Made by a program: the position numbers and the translations under genes
Notes under the pieces: model-generated
The model's input: the letters and a program-made list of their open reading frames with translations, nothing else
Databases searched by the model: none
What the model was told of the DNA's origin: nothing
NCBI RefSeq assembly: GCF_004342725.1
Contig: NZ_SMCP01000003.1
Span: 1 to 64,000 of the forward strand
Direction: 5' to 3'
DNA from: Testudinibacter aquarius
GTDB lineage: Bacteria > Pseudomonadota > Gammaproteobacteria > Enterobacterales > Pasteurellaceae
Length of the DNA: 64,000 nt
Shown here: piece after piece, positions 9,354-19,324 of the stretch
Position numbering within the stretch: position 1 is the first letter of the stretch
Layout: each line of letters begins with the position of its first letter

Positions 9354-10460
9354 CTAGCTATTTACGTTTATAACGGATTTATAAATTTCAAGTGTTTTAG
9401 TCAGCATTAATTCATAAGTGAAATGTGATTCAAAAATATCTTTACCTGCATATCCCATTCTATCTCTTAACATTTTATTACCAATGAGTATATTTAATTT
9501 ATCTGCTAAACAATTTATGTCCCCACGAGGGATTAAGTAACCATTCTTCCCATCCCAAACCGCTTCTTTTATACCACCAACATCAGAAGCAATTATCGGT
9601 AATCCTTTTGCCATAGCTTCAAGAATAGTAAGCGGCAATCCTTCCCAATTTGAAATCAATAAAAAAATATCGGCATTTACTAATCGTTTTTCAACATCAT
9701 GACATTGACCTGAAAAGATAATTTTATCATCTAAAAAAAGAGACTTAGCTTGTTGTTTAACCATATTTAGTAAAACTCCATCGCCGACAAATTCAACTTG
9801 CCAGTCTAAATCTTTAACCTTTGCCAATGCAGCAACTAAATCAGTATAATTTTTAGGAATATCAAAACGTGCAACCATAATAAGTCTAATTATTTTATCA
9901 TTATGTGGCATTTTTATTATTCGTCGATCAGTTGATATTCCATTATGTATAGTAATTAATTGCTCAGGCTTACCAACACCATGCTTCAAAGCTAAGTTAC
10001 GATCATACTCAGATACGGTAATAATCTTTCCACCCAGTTTAGCCATGCTTTTTTCAATAAACCGATAGAACATTGCTGTTCTTTGTGCTACCCCATCAGT
10101 AAATGCCCAACCATGCGCGGTAAATATATATGCTAACCCTAACCGCCAAGAGGCAAGTCGTCCTAAAATTCCAGCTTTTGATGAATGTAAGTGTACAATA
10201 TCAGGTCTTAAAATTAATAGATGTTTTTTAATTTCAAAATAACATTTAAAATCCTTAATAAGATTAATTTCCCTTACTAAATTTTTAACAATAATACACT
10301 CTAAATTTCTTTCTTTAGCTTTCTCAACAACAATCCCTGTTCCCCCAATGAGAATCGTAACCTGATGTCCTTTATTCTGTATTCCTTCTGCTAAATCTAA
10401 TAAGTGAACATTTGCGCCGCCAATCACATCTGAACGAGTTATCACATAGACAATTTTCAT
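9354..10460 (-). CDS. Glycosyltransferase family 4 (first of two)
   Basis: 368 aa, GT-B fold. The N-terminal acceptor domain starts with KIVYVITRSDVIGGANVHLL; the C-terminal GT4 domain (about 185-350) shows the nucleotide-sugar motif E-G-LPLTILEAMAKGLP with two conserved glutamates, followed by ASDVGGI. It adds a sugar to the lipid-linked repeat unit; donor and linkage are unknown. Its ATG overlaps the TAA of the upstream GT4 gene (TAATG), so the two are probably translationally coupled. Codon use is AT-rich, unlike the housekeeping genes. Confidence 0.88.
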   Translation of the reverse strand: MKIVYVITRSDVIGGANVHLLDLAEGIQNKGHQVTILIGGTGIVVEKAKERNLECIIVKNLVREINLIKDFKCYFEIKKHLLILRPDIVHLHSSKAGILGRLASWRLGLAYIFTAHGWAFTDGVAQRTAMFYRFIEKSMAKLGGKIITVSEYDRNLALKHGVGKPEQLITIHNGISTDRRIIKMPHNDKIIRLIMVARFDIPKNYTDLVAALAKVKDLDWQVEFVGDGVLLNMVKQQAKSLFLDDKIIFSGQCHDVEKRLVNADIFLLISNWEGLPLTILEAMAKGLPIIASDVGGIKEAVWDGKNGYLIPRGDINCLADKLNILIGNKMLRDRMGYAGKDIFESHFTYELMLTKTLEIYKSVINVNS

Positions 10461-11554
10461 TATTTATTACCTTGATATAAATTAATCCATCGTGTGGCTA
10501 TAACATTTAATGAATAATGCTCCATAATATATTTTCTGGCTTCACTTCCCATGCTATATCTAATATTATCAGATAAATTAATTACTTTGACCATAGCATT
10601 AGCCAGCTCATTAGAATTTTGCCTAGTAACCAAATACCCATAATTATCCACAACCTCCTTCGTTCCACCACAATCAGTTGCTACCACGAGGCGCTCACAT
10701 AGCATAGCTTCTGCTAGTACCAATCCAAATCCTTCATATTTAGAAGACAAAACAAAGCAATCACAAGCACTCATTAGAGCTGGAATGTCTCTCCTTAACC
10801 CCAAAAAATAAACTGAATGACTGATATTAATATTTTCTGCTAAAGAAATAAGCTCTTCTTTTTGCTCACCTTGTCCAACAATTGCCAATACAGCCCTAGG
10901 ATTCTTATTTAATACTGATGTGAAAGCGTTTAATAAATTAGGATAATCTTTGGCATCGGTCAATCTGCCGACGGCAAGAAATAAAAAATCACCCTCAGTA
11001 ATATTTAATTCATCTCTTATTAATTCTCGTTGTACCTTATTAAATACAAATTTATCGGGGCTCACACCATTCAACATTGGAATCATTTTATTACTTGGGC
11101 TTGCGCCTTTTTGAATGAAACACTCTACCGCCTCTTGACTGACATTAGTATTTAAGTCTGATAAAAAATCAGTTATTCTATAAGCTAACATCCTTATATG
11201 TCGGCCTTCATTTGTACTGTGGGCAGTACAAATTAGTTTTTTCATAGGGGTAATAATTCTTAGCAATCGAGCAAATAAATTAGCATGAAACATATGGCTA
11301 TGCACTATATCCGGATTGAATTTATTAATGACCTTTTTTGCCTGCACTAAAGAATGAATCAACCCAAAGATATTTTTCTTCATATTTAATGAATATATTT
11401 CTATATCTTTAGATATTGGTGATACTATCTCTTTACCTGTTAAAGAAATAATTGCAACATTATTACCCATTTTATGGAATTCATCTGCAAGATCACAAAC
11501 TTGACGCTCTGCCCCCCCCATACCAAGACCTGTTATGATTAATAGTATTCTCAT
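10460..11554 (-). CDS. Glycosyltransferase family 4 with a G8 tract at its start
   Basis: 364 aa, GT-B fold: N-terminus ILLIITGLGMGGAERQV, C-terminal GT4 motif SKYEGFGLVLAEAMLC with the two conserved glutamates, then ATDCGGTKE. Codons 12-14 (M-G-G) contain a run of eight G on the coding strand. A one-base slip there would put the ribosome out of frame after about 14 residues, the usual design of phase-variable LPS glycosyltransferases in Pasteurellaceae. As read, the gene is in frame. Donor sugar unknown. AAGGAAG lies about 15 bp before the ATG. Confidence 0.88.
   Translation of the reverse strand: MRILLIITGLGMGGAERQVCDLADEFHKMGNNVAIISLTGKEIVSPISKDIEIYSLNMKKNIFGLIHSLVQAKKVINKFNPDIVHSHMFHANLFARLLRIITPMKKLICTAHSTNEGRHIRMLAYRITDFLSDLNTNVSQEAVECFIQKGASPSNKMIPMLNGVSPDKFVFNKVQRELIRDELNITEGDFLFLAVGRLTDAKDYPNLLNAFTSVLNKNPRAVLAIVGQGEQKEELISLAENINISHSVYFLGLRRDIPALMSACDCFVLSSKYEGFGLVLAEAMLCERLVVATDCGGTKEVVDNYGYLVTRQNSNELANAMVKVINLSDNIRYSMGSEARKYIMEHYSLNVIATRWINLYQGNK
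11512..11519 (-). repeat. Homopolymeric G8 (C8 on plus) tract in a glycosyltransferase
   Basis: Eight consecutive C on the plus strand, read as GGGGGGGG in codons 12-15 of the GT4 gene at 10460-11554. It lies within the first 45 nt of the gene, where slippage would be most disruptive. Confidence 0.9.
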
Positions 11555-11612
11555 AGCTCTTTTATCTTCCTTCGATATTCAAAATGAATAATATATATTA
11601 CGTACCAACATA

Positions 11613-12524
11613 CTAGCCGTTATAATTACGATAAAATAAGAATAACTTTTTAATAAAATAATCAGGTAGCCAGCTAATAATCCACAATATAACTTTTAAT
11701 ATTTTATTAATCCTAGCTGTTTTAAGAATATGCCTTGCTTTTTTTGATTGTTTATTCAACAAACTATAAGTAATATAGGCTAATTGTATACGACGATATT
11801 CACTCGGATAATCGCTACATAAACGCTCACCAAAATCCTTTAACGTCATTTCAGCTAATTCTTGATAATGAGCAGCATTTTTTATCTGAGAAGAAAAATG
11901 TGTTAACCGAACATGAGCATCATCTGACACCGAAACTATTTGATGTGCATATGATGGAACTCCATATCTCTCAGCAATTTTCCACCAAAGTAAATGCTCA
12001 CCACCGACTCGATTATCTGGATATTGTAAACCTGTGCTTAGAAATTTCTTACGATTAAATACTGCGGTTAGGTCATCAATAATCACTTTATTCATATAGT
12101 CATCAAATGTTGCAAGTAAAAAGTTATTTTTAATCTGTTCCACCTGATATACTTTCTTAGTTGAGAATTGATACACCGGATAATCATCTTCTTCTAATTT
12201 AGATAATAGATTTGCTAAATACCTTACACTTCCTTGCATTAAAATATCATCATCATCAAGCATAAGCACCCAAGAGCAGGTGGCTAAATTAATCCCCTTC
12301 ATGCGAGCAGGACCCGGCCCACCATTAACTGGCATTCTGTAAAAAATTAAATCTTGATACACACTTAAGTCCGGTGATTCAATACTTGAGTTATCATCAA
12401 CAACAATAATCTCAACCTTATTATAAGTATCATCACGTTCAGCAATTACAGATTCAACTGCGCGAATAACTAAATCAGGTCTATTATAAGTTGGAATGAC
12501 TACACTAAGAGTAAATTTATTCAA
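11613..12524 (-). CDS. Glycosyltransferase family 2
   Basis: 303 aa, GT-A fold. LSVVIPTYNRPDLVIRAVESV opens the protein; DDNSS (about residues 43-47) is the nucleotide-binding region and MLDDDDI (about 93-99) is the DxD metal site. It adds one sugar to the glycan repeat unit; donor unknown. The start codon appears to be TTG (12522-12524), with AAGGA 8-9 nt upstream and no better in-frame ATG before the conserved VVIPTYNR. Gaps to its neighbours are 58 and 26 bp. Base composition is AT-rich. Confidence 0.88.
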   Translation of the reverse strand: MNKFTLSVVIPTYNRPDLVIRAVESVIAERDDTYNKVEIIVVDDNSSIESPDLSVYQDLIFYRMPVNGGPGPARMKGINLATCSWVLMLDDDDILMQGSVRYLANLLSKLEEDDYPVYQFSTKKVYQVEQIKNNFLLATFDDYMNKVIIDDLTAVFNRKKFLSTGLQYPDNRVGGEHLLWWKIAERYGVPSYAHQIVSVSDDAHVRLTHFSSQIKNAAHYQELAEMTLKDFGERLCSDYPSEYRRIQLAYITYSLLNKQSKKARHILKTARINKILKVILWIISWLPDYFIKKLFLFYRNYNG

Positions 12525-12550
12525 AGCAATATCCTTAATATATTAATAAG

Positions 12551-13765
12551 CTACCTATAGAATAGAAAGAGCAAAATGGAAAACATCACTATTTCTGCGG
12601 CTAGAAAAGCAATACACATACCTAGAGTACCTAATATAGGCACTAAAAAACTGGCAAGTAAACAAATAATAACCACATTGAGTATCATAACCTTGCTTGC
12701 AACATTTTCCTTACCAATCACGATAAACCATAGTATCGCTAATGCCATGCTACAAATGCGTAGAGGTAAAATCCATATTAGAATTTTTAATAGCTCCGCA
12801 GCTTCATGATACCCCTGTCCAAAAACCAAAGCCACTAGCCAATCTGCAAGATAAGTCACAGCACCAGAAAAGATAAGTGTAAGAATAAAAATTGTAATTA
12901 CTGTCAGATTAACTATTTTTTTCGCTGATCGAAAAGACTCTAAATGTAATCTAACTAAATATGGGAAAAAAGCATTCAGTAATGGAGCTGATAATCCACT
13001 ACTTGCTCTAACTAGCTTCTCTGCCGGGACAAAAGCCCCAACCATACTTGAGCCACCAAATATCCCTAGCAATGTCGACGCAATTGATCCCATAATGCTC
13101 TGAGAGCTTTTATAAAGAAATAACTCCCAACTTTCTCTTAATACTGTTATAGCACCCTTTACATTAATATGCCCACATCCGGTTTTACGTATCATAAATA
13201 AGGTTGGCAATATAGTATTTAGCCCACCCACAATAGCTTGGATAACTAACACAAGAAAGGCATCTTCAGGAGAAGATATCATTATAATAATAAAAATTAC
13301 ACCTAGACTACGCAGTGTTAAATCTAACAATGCAGGAATAATTAATTTTTCAATCCCAATGTAATACCATATTGGAGTAAAACCAAATGAAAACATTGAT
13401 AATAAAATCCAGAAGAACCATTCATTAGGAATTACTGTTTCTCCAATTTGAAAAAGTATCAGAGCAGCAACAATAATTGAAATAAAAATCCCTAATAAAA
13501 ACTTAGCTAATAAAACATCACTCACTAATTGTGAAAGCTTGTGCTTATTATCTCTGTATTTAACCACATTTCTTGCAGCACTAAAATTAAATCCAAACTC
13601 TATAAATACCGAAGCAATTAAAGCTATACTCAAAGCATAAAGTACTTGACCATAACTTTGCTGTCCTAGAGCACGAGCTAATATAGGTAGTTCTATAAGA
13701 GGAATGATCAGACCTCCTATTTGAGCTAACATTAGCCAAAAAGTGTTATTTATGACGCGGGACAT
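12551..13765 (-). CDS. wzx: Wzx-type O-antigen flippase
   Basis: 404 aa polytopic membrane protein with about 12 hydrophobic segments, opening SRVINNTFWLMLAQIGGLIIPLIELPILARALG, a typical N-terminus of the polysaccharide synthesis (MATE/MOP) flippase family. It would flip the undecaprenyl-linked repeat unit to the periplasmic face. Its start overlaps the end of the polymerase/ligase gene by 20 bp, with no clear ribosome site of its own, suggesting translational coupling. Confidence 0.88.
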   Translation of the reverse strand: MSRVINNTFWLMLAQIGGLIIPLIELPILARALGQQSYGQVLYALSIALIASVFIEFGFNFSAARNVVKYRDNKHKLSQLVSDVLLAKFLLGIFISIIVAALILFQIGETVIPNEWFFWILLSMFSFGFTPIWYYIGIEKLIIPALLDLTLRSLGVIFIIIMISSPEDAFLVLVIQAIVGGLNTILPTLFMIRKTGCGHINVKGAITVLRESWELFLYKSSQSIMGSIASTLLGIFGGSSMVGAFVPAEKLVRASSGLSAPLLNAFFPYLVRLHLESFRSAKKIVNLTVITIFILTLIFSGAVTYLADWLVALVFGQGYHEAAELLKILIWILPLRICSMALAILWFIVIGKENVASKVMILNVVIICLLASFLVPILGTLGMCIAFLAAEIVMFSILLFLFYR

Positions 13766-15068
13766 AATTAAGTATGATCGATATAGCCACTAGTACAATA
13801 CCCCATTCAGAAAGCTCATTACTCAATGGATGGAATAACCCCATAAATAAAAATAGAATTAAAATTGAAAGTGGAGTAAGCATTATCTCAAACCTTTCAA
13901 GAAACAACTCTTTCTTTTCAGTTACAAATCTTATCCCATGATACAGAGGATATATAAAAAATAATAAGTAACCTAAAAGCGAGATAACTCCTTCATCAGC
14001 TAAGATTTGCAAATAAGTCATATGAATAACAACCTTTTCACCATATTCATTAGCCTTTGTGCTACCAAAGCCACCGCCAAAAGGAAAATTATCGACTGCT
14101 TGCTGCCAACCTATTGATAACATTTCTAGGCGTGTTGTAGTATCTCCCTGAACTAAGCGAACTGCCGTCGTATTTTCCGGTGTTAATTTATTATCAATAT
14201 TATTAATTTTTTCATTTTCAATATCTAACTTGTCCTGAATATTAGTTGAGGGGGTTACCAGTTGAATAATAGCATCATCATACTGTCCTCTAACCCAGCC
14301 TAATAATGTAGGTTGTATAGCAGCAAAAGATATACTGACAACTAACAATAAACAACAGTGTACTAATATTTGATTATTTTTTATTTTTTGTTTGTTAGTA
14401 TAGGCTGCAATTATCGATAAGGTCAGCCATACAAGAATCATCCAAACGATTGCTGTACGGCTACCATCTAAGGCAATAATAAGTGCGGAGCTAAATGCTA
14501 ACAAAAGATTTGAAAGTGATACTTTCTGCATACAACGCCAAGCTGCCACAGGCCAGATAAATGCACCAATTTTCCATATAACACCGGGCCAACTAGCAAG
14601 CCATCCCATACGACCATCACCTAATATAACCATAGCATCTAGATAACGGAATATAATAAAAGAAATTAAAGGTAACAAAGATAAAAAAAGTACTATATAA
14701 AGTGCTCTCTCTAATAAACCTGAGGAAATATAGGGGATTATCAGTAATATTAGAAGAATTGGTATAAAAAAAGAATATTTAATTAAGGTATATGCTCCCT
14801 TGCCATCATTTTCAAGCGCAGCAATTGCAATACCCAACATAAATAATAACCAAAATAAAAATATAAAATAATGGTTAAAAAAACCATACAAACGTTGATT
14901 AATTATTTTTAATTTACCTTTTACTCCATACAAGAAACTAATCAGTGCAATAAACAATAATAAAATTTGAGCAAGCCAAATAGCTCCGCTTCCTATATAA
15001 AGTTTTATAGTACTGAGCATAGAGAGGATGATAAAAGCAACAATTGAATAAATAGATAAATTTTGCAT
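13746..15068 (-). CDS. O-antigen polymerase or ligase (Wzy/WaaL family)
   Basis: 440 aa with about 10-12 TM segments and one large periplasmic loop (about residues 250-330), followed by the Wzy_C-type stretch RLEMLSIGWQQAVDNFPFGGGFGS. The fold is shared by Wzy polymerases and WaaL ligases, and sequence alone does not separate them. It is the only such gene in the cluster and no Wzz chain-length regulator is present. In the H. influenzae hmg locus one repeat unit is transferred en bloc to the lipid A core, so a ligase role is plausible here. Confidence 0.8.
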   Translation of the reverse strand: MQNLSIYSIVAFIILSMLSTIKLYIGSGAIWLAQILLLFIALISFLYGVKGKLKIINQRLYGFFNHYFIFLFWLLFMLGIAIAALENDGKGAYTLIKYSFFIPILLILLIIPYISSGLLERALYIVLFLSLLPLISFIIFRYLDAMVILGDGRMGWLASWPGVIWKIGAFIWPVAAWRCMQKVSLSNLLLAFSSALIIALDGSRTAIVWMILVWLTLSIIAAYTNKQKIKNNQILVHCCLLLVVSISFAAIQPTLLGWVRGQYDDAIIQLVTPSTNIQDKLDIENEKINNIDNKLTPENTTAVRLVQGDTTTRLEMLSIGWQQAVDNFPFGGGFGSTKANEYGEKVVIHMTYLQILADEGVISLLGYLLFFIYPLYHGIRFVTEKKELFLERFEIMLTPLSILILFLFMGLFHPLSNELSEWGIVLVAISIILNYVPRHK

Positions 15069-15164
15069 TCACATACCATAGAAAAAAATTGATTTCATAA
15101 ATAATTCCTTTACCTTTCGGCATGATGTAAGTAAAACTATATTAACTGAATTCTAATCTTTTTA

Positions 15165-16034
15165 TTATTTAACCAACCGCAACAAATACTGCCCATATTC
15201 ATTTTTACTCATCGGTTTGGCAAGTGCGGTCAGTTGTTGATCGGTTAACCAGCCTTGCCGCCAGGCAATTTCTTCCAAACAAGCGACTTGCATGCCTTGG
15301 ATATTTTCGATGGTACGCACAAAAGAAGCCGCTTCGTGTAGGCTTTCGTGGGTGCCGGTGTCTAACCAGGCAAAGCCCCGTCCTAACAATTGTACATTTA
15401 AGGAGCCGTCGTTGAGATACATTTCATTTAAGGTGGTAATTTCCAATTCGCCACGGGCGGATGGTTTGACTTGTTTGGCGAGCTCTACCACTCGGTTATC
15501 GTAGAAATATAAGCCGGTGACCGCCCAATCGGATTTTGGTACTTGAGGTTTTTCTTCGATGGATAAGGCTTTGTAGTGCTGATCAAACTCGACCACCCCG
15601 AAACGTTCCGGATCTTTCACTTGGTAGGCAAACACCGTTGCACCGTTGGTTCTGGCGACGGCTTTTTGTAATAACGGTGTAAAAGATTGGCCGAAGAAAA
15701 TATTGTCACCCAGCACTAAACAGCAGCTGTCTTGCCCGATAAAATCTTCTCCGATAATAAAAGCCTGTGCCAAGCCGTCCGGACTCGGTTGAATGGCATA
15801 TTGCAAGTTAATACCAAAATCGCAGCCATCGCCGAGCAAGCGTTTAAAACTCTCATTATCTTCCGGGGTGGTGATAATCAGAATATCTCGAATGCCGGCC
15901 AGCATCAGTACCGACAGCGGATAGTAAATCATCGGTTTATCGTAAACCGGCAACAGCTGTTTGGAGACACCGCGCGTGATCGGATAGAGACGCGTGCCGG
16001 AACCGCCGGCAAGGATAATGCCTTTCATATTCAT
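15165..16034 (-). CDS. rmlA: Glucose-1-phosphate thymidylyltransferase
   Basis: Makes dTDP-glucose from dTTP and glucose-1-phosphate. 289 aa, full length for RmlA/RfbA. The nucleotidyltransferase signature [11 protein letters not shown] lies near the N-terminus, followed by [18 protein letters not shown] and [10 protein letters not shown], with [20 protein letters not shown] in the sugar site. It runs with rmlB 16 bp upstream. It contains an uptake sequence (about 15214-15222), so it has the base character of the core genome rather than the AT-rich glycan genes next to it. Confidence 0.96.
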   Translation of the reverse strand: MNMKGIILAGGSGTRLYPITRGVSKQLLPVYDKPMIYYPLSVLMLAGIRDILIITTPEDNESFKRLLGDGCDFGINLQYAIQPSPDGLAQAFIIGEDFIGQDSCCLVLGDNIFFGQSFTPLLQKAVARTNGATVFAYQVKDPERFGVVEFDQHYKALSIEEKPQVPKSDWAVTGLYFYDNRVVELAKQVKPSARGELEITTLNEMYLNDGSLNVQLLGRGFAWLDTGTHESLHEAASFVRTIENIQGMQVACLEEIAWRQGWLTDQQLTALAKPMSKNEYGQYLLRLVK

Positions 16035-16050
16035 TCCTTTTTTATACTTT

Positions 16051-17115
16051 TTATGCTTTTGTGCCCAAACGTTGCAAGCTATATGAACCGTCTAACACCC
16101 GACTCCACCATTTTTTATTGTTGAGATACCATTCCACGGTTTTACGGATGCCTGATTCAAAAGTTTCCTGCGGTTGCCAGCCCAGCTCACGCCCGATTTT
16201 TGCGGCGTCGATGGCGTAACGCACATCGTGTCCCGGACGATCGGTGACATAAGTGATCAAATCTTGGTAGCGAACAACCCCTTGTGGCTTATTAGGCACC
16301 AACTCTTCCAACAAGTTGCAAATGGTTTTTACCACCTCGATATTGGCTTTTTCATTGTGTCCACCAATGTTGTAGGTTTCGCCGATTTTACCTTCGGTCA
16401 CCACTTTATATAACGCCCGCGCATGATCTTCCACAAACAGCCAGTCACGAATTTGCATACCGTTGCCATAAACCGGCAGTGGTTTGCCTTCCAACGCATT
16501 TAAAATCATCAAGGGGATCAATTTTTCCGGGAAATGGTATGGACCATAGTTATTCGAACAATTGGTGACAATGGTCGGGAAACCGTAAGTTCTTAACCAA
16601 GCCCGCACCAGATGATCGCTCGCCGCTTTGGAGGCGGAATACGGGCTGCTAGGGGAATAAGGGGTGGTTTCGGTGAACAGATCGTCCGTTCCCTCTAAAT
16701 CGCCATACACTTCATCGGTGGAAATATGGTGAAAACGGAAAGCCTGTTTTTTAGCCGACTCTAGTCCGTTCCAGTAAGCTCTGGCAGCCTCCAGCAAAGT
16801 ATAAGTGCCGACAATATTGGTATCGATAAATGCCGCCGGCCCGTCAATTGAACGGTCAACATGGCTTTCCGCTGCCAAGTGCATCACTGCATCAGGTTGA
16901 TGTTGCTGAAAAATACGTTCAAGTGCGGTTTTGTCACAGATATCTGCTTGCTCAAAAACATAGCGTGGATTCGCTGCGATTTGTTCGAGGGATTCCAAAT
17001 TGCCGGCATAGGTCAATTTGTCTAGATTGATGACACTATCCGCGGTCTCTTGAATAATATGGCGAACAACCGCCGAACCAATAAAACCGGCACCACCAGT
17101 AACTAAAATTTTCAT
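16051..17115 (-). CDS. rmlB: dTDP-glucose 4,6-dehydratase
   Basis: Short-chain dehydrogenase-type enzyme that converts dTDP-glucose to dTDP-4-keto-6-deoxyglucose with bound NAD. 354 aa, full length. [14 protein letters not shown] is the Rossmann motif at the N-terminus; [13 protein letters not shown] holds the catalytic [18 protein letters not shown] holds the Y-x3-K. It is the first gene of the minus-strand cluster. The rmlC and rmlD genes that would complete dTDP-rhamnose are not in this window, so the final sugar could be rhamnose or another 6-deoxy sugar. Confidence 0.96.
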   Translation of the reverse strand: MKILVTGGAGFIGSAVVRHIIQETADSVINLDKLTYAGNLESLEQIAANPRYVFEQADICDKTALERIFQQHQPDAVMHLAAESHVDRSIDGPAAFIDTNIVGTYTLLEAARAYWNGLESAKKQAFRFHHISTDEVYGDLEGTDDLFTETTPYSPSSPYSASKAASDHLVRAWLRTYGFPTIVTNCSNNYGPYHFPEKLIPLMILNALEGKPLPVYGNGMQIRDWLFVEDHARALYKVVTEGKIGETYNIGGHNEKANIEVVKTICNLLEELVPNKPQGVVRYQDLITYVTDRPGHDVRYAIDAAKIGRELGWQPQETFESGIRKTVEWYLNNKKWWSRVLDGSYSLQRLGTKA

Positions 17116-17678
<563 letters not shown>

Positions 17679-17728
17679 GCCTCCCCAAAAACAGCGCTGC
17701 CCATATGAAGACAGCGCCTGTGCTTCCC

Positions 17729-19318
17729 TTATCTGGTCTTCAGCGTAGCTAATTGTTGTAGTTTGCGACGTAAAAGTGCGGTCAAGATATTGAATACTAA
17801 CAATACCAGCGACAGCAAGTACAGCGGTTTATCACCAAACACGCTATACGGTGTGGCAATGGTTTCTAATTTTAATTCTGTGGTTAATGTCGTCGCTTCA
17901 AATTGTGGCGCTTGCTGCAACACTTGTCCTTGATTACCGATAAATGCGGTAATGCCGGTATTAGTGGCTCGAATCACCGCTTTGCCGTTTTCCAACGCGC
18001 GCATTCTTGCCATTTGAAAATGCTGCCACGGTCCGATCGAGTCGCCAAACCAAGCGTCATTAGAAATCGTCAAAATAACATCACTATTAGCATTAGCCAA
18101 ATTTTGTTGTAGTTGATTACCTAACACAATTTCGTAGCAGATCGCAGTTGCCAGCTTAACCCCCTTAGCAGTAAGCGGAGCTTGCAGGTACTCCCCCTGT
18201 TTAAAATTTGACATCGGTAAGTTAAACATACTGCCTAACGGTCGCAACAGGCTTTCTAGTGGCACATATTCGCCAAACGGCACCAGATGGTGTTTATTAT
18301 AACGGTTAGTACTTGTTAACTGATAAGGATTATGTGGATCACCCAGCACAATCGCAGAATTATAAAAGCGGTCTTGCGACTCATCATGATAGACTGTGCC
18401 GACAATCAGTTCGCTGCCGCTGTTGTGTACCGCCGCCTGCCAATTTTGCAACAGTGGCTGTACTTGATTTTCCAGCGTCGGAATCGATGCTTCCGGTAGA
18501 ATAATCAAGTCACTCTTACCCAAGTGCGGTGCGATTAACTGTTGGTAAATGTTAATCGTATTGCTGAAATAGTTCGGATCCCATTTTAGATTTTGCTCAA
18601 TATTGCCTTGCACTAAGGTGATTGTAAGTGCCTTAGCTGAACTGCTGCTCTGCTTTGCGCTGGAATCCGCACTGATTTTTCCACCTGAATAAAACGCCGC
18701 AAACGCCAAACCCAATACCATCAATAACGAGCTGGCAGTCAATGCTAAAGTGCGGTCAGTACGGTTCAATCCTGCTTTGATGCTATTCATCAGCAGCGCT
18801 GCAATCCAGACCACAAAAAAAGTCAGCCCCTGCACCCCAAACAACGGAGCAATGCCATAGAACGGGCTATCGATTTGCGAATAACCAAATTGTAACCAAG
18901 GAAACCCAGTCATCACCCAACCACGCAGAAACTCAGTGAAGGTCCACAAAATCGCAAACACGACCGCACTTTTAATCTGAAAACGCTGGATCAAATAGGT
19001 AAATAGTAGAGGATATAATGATAAGTAAGCCGCCAGCAGCAACACGGCTAAATAGCTGAGGATTAACGGCACACCACCAAACAGATTAATGCTGACATGG
19101 ATCCAATTGATGCCGAAAGCGAAAAATCCCAATGCCCAGGAATAGCTGGTATAAAGTGCGGTTTTGCACGAGCTTTGAGTGGCAAAAAAAAGCATGCCGA
19201 TGACGCTGACATACGCCATTGGCCAATAATCAAAAGGCGAGAAAGCAAGCACACCGCTTGCTCCCAATATTAATGCGAAAAGTATTTTTATCATGGGGTG
19301 AGAATAAAGTATTTGCAT
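17729..19318 (-). CDS. lnt: Apolipoprotein N-acyltransferase
   Basis: Adds the third acyl chain to the N-terminal cysteine of lipoproteins, after Lgt and LspA. 529 aa: about six TM segments in the N-terminal 215 residues, then a periplasmic nitrilase-like (CN hydrolase) domain with the catalytic Glu in LPEASIPT, a Lys region in YNKHHLVPFGEYVP and the Cys in ATAICYEIV, and a final TM. A start eight codons later (19294) is possible; neither has a good ribosome site. Six bp separate it from corC, as in the E. coli ybeX-lnt pair. Confidence 0.95.
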   Translation of the reverse strand: MQILYSHPMIKILFALILGASGVLAFSPFDYWPMAYVSVIGMLFFATQSSCKTALYTSYSWALGFFAFGINWIHVSINLFGGVPLILSYLAVLLLAAYLSLYPLLFTYLIQRFQIKSAVVFAILWTFTEFLRGWVMTGFPWLQFGYSQIDSPFYGIAPLFGVQGLTFFVVWIAALLMNSIKAGLNRTDRTLALTASSLLMVLGLAFAAFYSGGKISADSSAKQSSSSAKALTITLVQGNIEQNLKWDPNYFSNTINIYQQLIAPHLGKSDLIILPEASIPTLENQVQPLLQNWQAAVHNSGSELIVGTVYHDESQDRFYNSAIVLGDPHNPYQLTSTNRYNKHHLVPFGEYVPLESLLRPLGSMFNLPMSNFKQGEYLQAPLTAKGVKLATAICYEIVLGNQLQQNLANANSDVILTISNDAWFGDSIGPWQHFQMARMRALENGKAVIRATNTGITAFIGNQGQVLQQAPQFEATTLTTELKLETIATPYSVFGDKPLYLLSLVLLVFNILTALLRRKLQQLATLKTR

Positions 19319-19324
19319 GGCAAG

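Noticed and set aside
14480-14500. Uptake sequence within the O-antigen polymerase/ligase gene
   Set aside because: AAGTGCGGA is one base off the consensus, so it was not counted as a true uptake sequence.
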